Assembly (NCBI GenBank): GCA_903917955.1
Contig: CAIXCO010000141.1
Span: forward strand, 1-24,623
Reading direction: 5' to 3'
DNA from: an uncultured Chlorobiaceae bacterium
GTDB taxonomy: Bacteria > Bacteroidota > Chlorobiia > Chlorobiales > Chlorobiaceae
Length of the DNA: 24,623 nt
Below, one piece after another: positions 22,981 to 24,623 of this stretch. Each line of letters opens with the position of its first letter. The stretch's first letter is position 1. The position numbers were made by a program, and so were the translations under genes. The notes under the pieces are model-generated. The model searched no databases and was not told the DNA's origin. It was given only the letters and a program-made list of their open reading frames with translations.

Positions 22981-23619
22981 TCAGCTCCCAAACCGCTCCT
23001 TCAAAAGGGCAAGAATCCTGTTGTGAATTACAGCAATGGAATCAAGGGCGTTAATCCATACAAAGCGCTGGCTGTTGATGCGTGCGATGTCGAGATAGCC
23101 CTGACGGACTTTGCGGTAAAATTCAATTCCAGAACGCTCCATACGATCAAGCTCGTCGTCCTGGAATGCGAGAGGAATTGATGTTTTTGAAAATTTCCTT
23201 TTCATCGCCTCTTCCGGTTCAAGATCGAGATAGAAGGTGATGTCAGGAGTGATGCCGCAGGTTGAAATTGCAATGATTGAACGGAGCACCTCCATGTCGA
23301 TACCGCGACCATATCCCTGATAGGCGGTTGTTGAGTCAAAAAAACGGTCAAGAATGACGGTTTTTCCGCTTGCAAGGGCAGGCATAACAACCTCCTGAAT
23401 CAGCTCAGCTCGGCTTGCCGAAAAAAGAAGCAGCTCACCGATCGGGCTGATCTCGTGTGAACTTTCAAGAAGGATCTGGCGAATTTTTTCAGCCACGGCT
23501 GTGCCGCCGGGCTCCCTCAGGGTGAGCACCTCAACACCCCGGGCATTCAGGGCGTGGAGAAGCTCTTGTATCTGGGTTGATTTTCCTGCACCATCAATTC
23601 CTTCAAAGGATATCAGCAT
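22981..23619 (-). CDS. tmk: Thymidylate kinase
   Basis: Tmk phosphorylates dTMP to dTDP with ATP and is essential for DNA synthesis. The 212-residue protein has the P-loop GIDGAGKST (7-15), the substrate-binding REPGGT (35-40), DRF (91-93, usually DRY or DRF), the TAYQGYGRG segment and a LID region around ELDRMERSGIEFYRKV. The LID carries a longer, phenylalanine-containing stretch than the short arginine-rich lid of E. coli. It follows the SDR gene by 54 bases on the same strand. No strong Shine-Dalgarno sequence precedes the ATG. Confidence 0.95.
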   Translation of the reverse strand: MLISFEGIDGAGKSTQIQELLHALNARGVEVLTLREPGGTAVAEKIRQILLESSHEISPIGELLLFSASRAELIQEVVMPALASGKTVILDRFFDSTTAYQGYGRGIDMEVLRSIIAISTCGITPDITFYLDLEPEEAMKRKFSKTSIPLAFQDDELDRMERSGIEFYRKVRQGYLDIARINSQRFVWINALDSIAVIHNRILALLKERFGS

Positions 23620-23673
23620 TGAGTTTTGTGGAGAGTCATACTTGTAAAAAATGTACCTGGGCCGAAGTGGAAG

Positions 23674-24387
23674 TTAATGGGGCTGTCCCGTTGGTCGTAT
23701 CAAAATTTCATTGACATCAACATGAGCTGGCTGGAGGACGGCATACATCACCGCGCGGGCAATATCATCCGGCTGAAGTTCTGCGGTGCAGGGTTTCTGC
23801 AGATTGTCCCAGAAGGGTGTATCGACCACTCCCGGTTCTATAAGGGTGACGCGTACCCCGGTTGCCACCATCTCATTGCGGATAGCCTGTGCCATGCCGG
23901 TGACCGCCCATTTTGTGGCCGAATAGAGGTTTCTGATGGAGGTGACACGTCCCACCACAGAGCCGGTGATCAGCAGGTGCCCCCCATTTTTTACCAGTTC
24001 CGGCAAGGTGAGCCGGGCTGTAGCGGCAGCACCATAGACATTGACCATCACCATCTCCTCCCACTCCTGCGGCTTGTCTTCGCCTCCATAAAAGGTCGAT
24101 CCTTTAGAAAATCCAGCGTTGGCAAAAACAACATCAATGCGCCCGAAGTGCTTCAGCGTATGCTCCACCATGCTCACTTGCGACTGCCAGCTTGCAACAT
24201 CGCAGGTGACAGCAAGCGCCCTCTCCGGGCCAAGCTCCGCCTGCAACCGCTCCAGTTTATCCGTAGAACGGGCGGCAAGCACCACATTAAAGCCCGCTTC
24301 AACGGCGCGTTTTGCCGTTGCTTCACCAATACCGGTTGATGCTCCGGTAATAAGAAATACCCTCTTCGTCATCGTCTCTTTGGTCAT
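23674..24387 (-). CDS. Short-chain dehydrogenase/reductase, classical type
   Basis: The 237-residue protein is a complete classical SDR, presumably NADP-dependent given the Arg in AARS after the second strand. The cofactor loop TGASTGIG is at 14-21, followed by the FANAG motif; the catalytic residues are S143 (ITGSVVG), Y155 and K159 (YSATK). IEPGVVDTPF near the C-terminus is also typical. The start is taken at 24387 because its ATG overlaps the permease TGA in the classic ATGA arrangement. An ATG at 24372 after AAAGAGAC is an alternative. Best guess is an NADP-dependent serine/3-hydroxy acid-type or general aldehyde/ketone reductase; the substrate is unknown. Confidence 0.87.
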   Translation of the reverse strand: MTKETMTKRVFLITGASTGIGEATAKRAVEAGFNVVLAARSTDKLERLQAELGPERALAVTCDVASWQSQVSMVEHTLKHFGRIDVVFANAGFSKGSTFYGGEDKPQEWEEMVMVNVYGAAATARLTLPELVKNGGHLLITGSVVGRVTSIRNLYSATKWAVTGMAQAIRNEMVATGVRVTLIEPGVVDTPFWDNLQKPCTAELQPDDIARAVMYAVLQPAHVDVNEILIRPTGQPH

Positions 24388-24623
24388 GATTTGATGCTGT
24401 TCAGTGCACTGTGTTTGCGTCCGTAAAAAAAGTAGATAATAAATCCCAAAAGCAGCCACACAATCAGCCGGAGCCAGTTTTCAGCCGGGAGCGAGAACAT
24501 CAGCATCAAGCAGGTGAGAATGCCCGCAATTGGCACAAACGGTACCAGGGGAGCCCTGAAAGGACGATTGGCCTCCGGATGCGTTTTTCGCATAATGAGC
24601 ACCGCGCTGCAGACCACAACAAA
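24384..24623 (-). CDS. Amino-acid permease (APC superfamily), C-terminal fragment
   Basis: The frame is open to the right edge, so the N-terminal part lies outside the window. The visible 79 residues contain the end of one helix (FVVVCSAVLIMRKT), the cytoplasmic loop HPEANRPFRAPLVPFVP, and two more hydrophobic segments (IAGILTCLMLMFSL and LRLIVWLLLGFIIYFFYG), then a short basic tail. The R-x-x-x-P-x-x-x-RPFR-x-P-x-VP loop is characteristic of cationic amino-acid transporter-type permeases (YfnA/CAT group). The gene's TGA overlaps the SDR start codon by three bases, implying translational coupling. Confidence 0.82.
   Translation of the reverse strand, partial: FVVVCSAVLIMRKTHPEANRPFRAPLVPFVPIAGILTCLMLMFSLPAENWLRLIVWLLLGFIIYFFYGRKHSALNSIKS

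Noticed and set aside
1..24623. A DGR reverse transcriptase or template repeat inside the window.
   Set aside because: No frame carries reverse-transcriptase motifs, and I saw no second copy of the 6110-6230 sequence or any AAC-rich counterpart on either strand.

Overview
The window reads as chromosomal DNA from a green sulfur bacterium (Chlorobium/Pelodictyon-like). Three things point there: reductive-TCA-type central-carbon genes (the end of a class I fumarase beside a biotin-dependent carboxyltransferase), a cobalamin-binding radical SAM protein of the type that methylates bacteriochlorophyll side chains, and large soluble PAS/GAF sensor kinases. The assignment is inference, since no rRNA or definitive marker is present.

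Layout. 1-2150 (+): fumarase C-terminus and a 647-residue carboxyltransferase carrying its own biotin domain. 2349-13286: a signalling island, almost all on the minus strand. It holds a lone receiver protein (+), a PAS/GAF kinase of 1011 residues, a SUMF1/FGE-fold protein overlapping a hybrid kinase, the decayed remains of another PAS/GAF sensor preceded by eleven perfect 8-bp repeats, and an OmpR-type regulator with its partner kinase. None of the sensors shows a membrane segment. 13600-14195 (+): a Phd/ParE-type toxin-antitoxin pair. 14247-18278 (-): radical SAM protein, MenI/EntH-like thioesterase, tRNA-Gly(CCC), tRNA-Met(CAT), ispD and queA. 18390-22854 (-): a HAD/GH65 disaccharide phosphorylase fusion and a trehalose-phosphatase-like HAD protein. 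22981-24623 (-): tmk, an SDR and the C-terminus of an amino-acid permease.

The most interesting observation is in the SUMF1-fold protein at 6110-7048. Its last 33 residues match the pattern of a diversity-generating retroelement (DGR) variable region. Eleven surface-loop positions have codons compatible with adenine mutagenesis of AAY template codons, ten of them ending in C. No reverse transcriptase or template repeat lies in the window, so this would be a remote target. Its gene overlaps a hybrid histidine kinase by 17 bases, which suggests a diversified ligand-binding or partner protein wired to two-component signalling. The decayed sensor and the 8-bp repeats just upstream show that this locus is evolutionarily active.

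The remaining genes are largely housekeeping: isoprenoid (ispD), queuosine (queA), dTMP (tmk) and sugar phosphorolysis.
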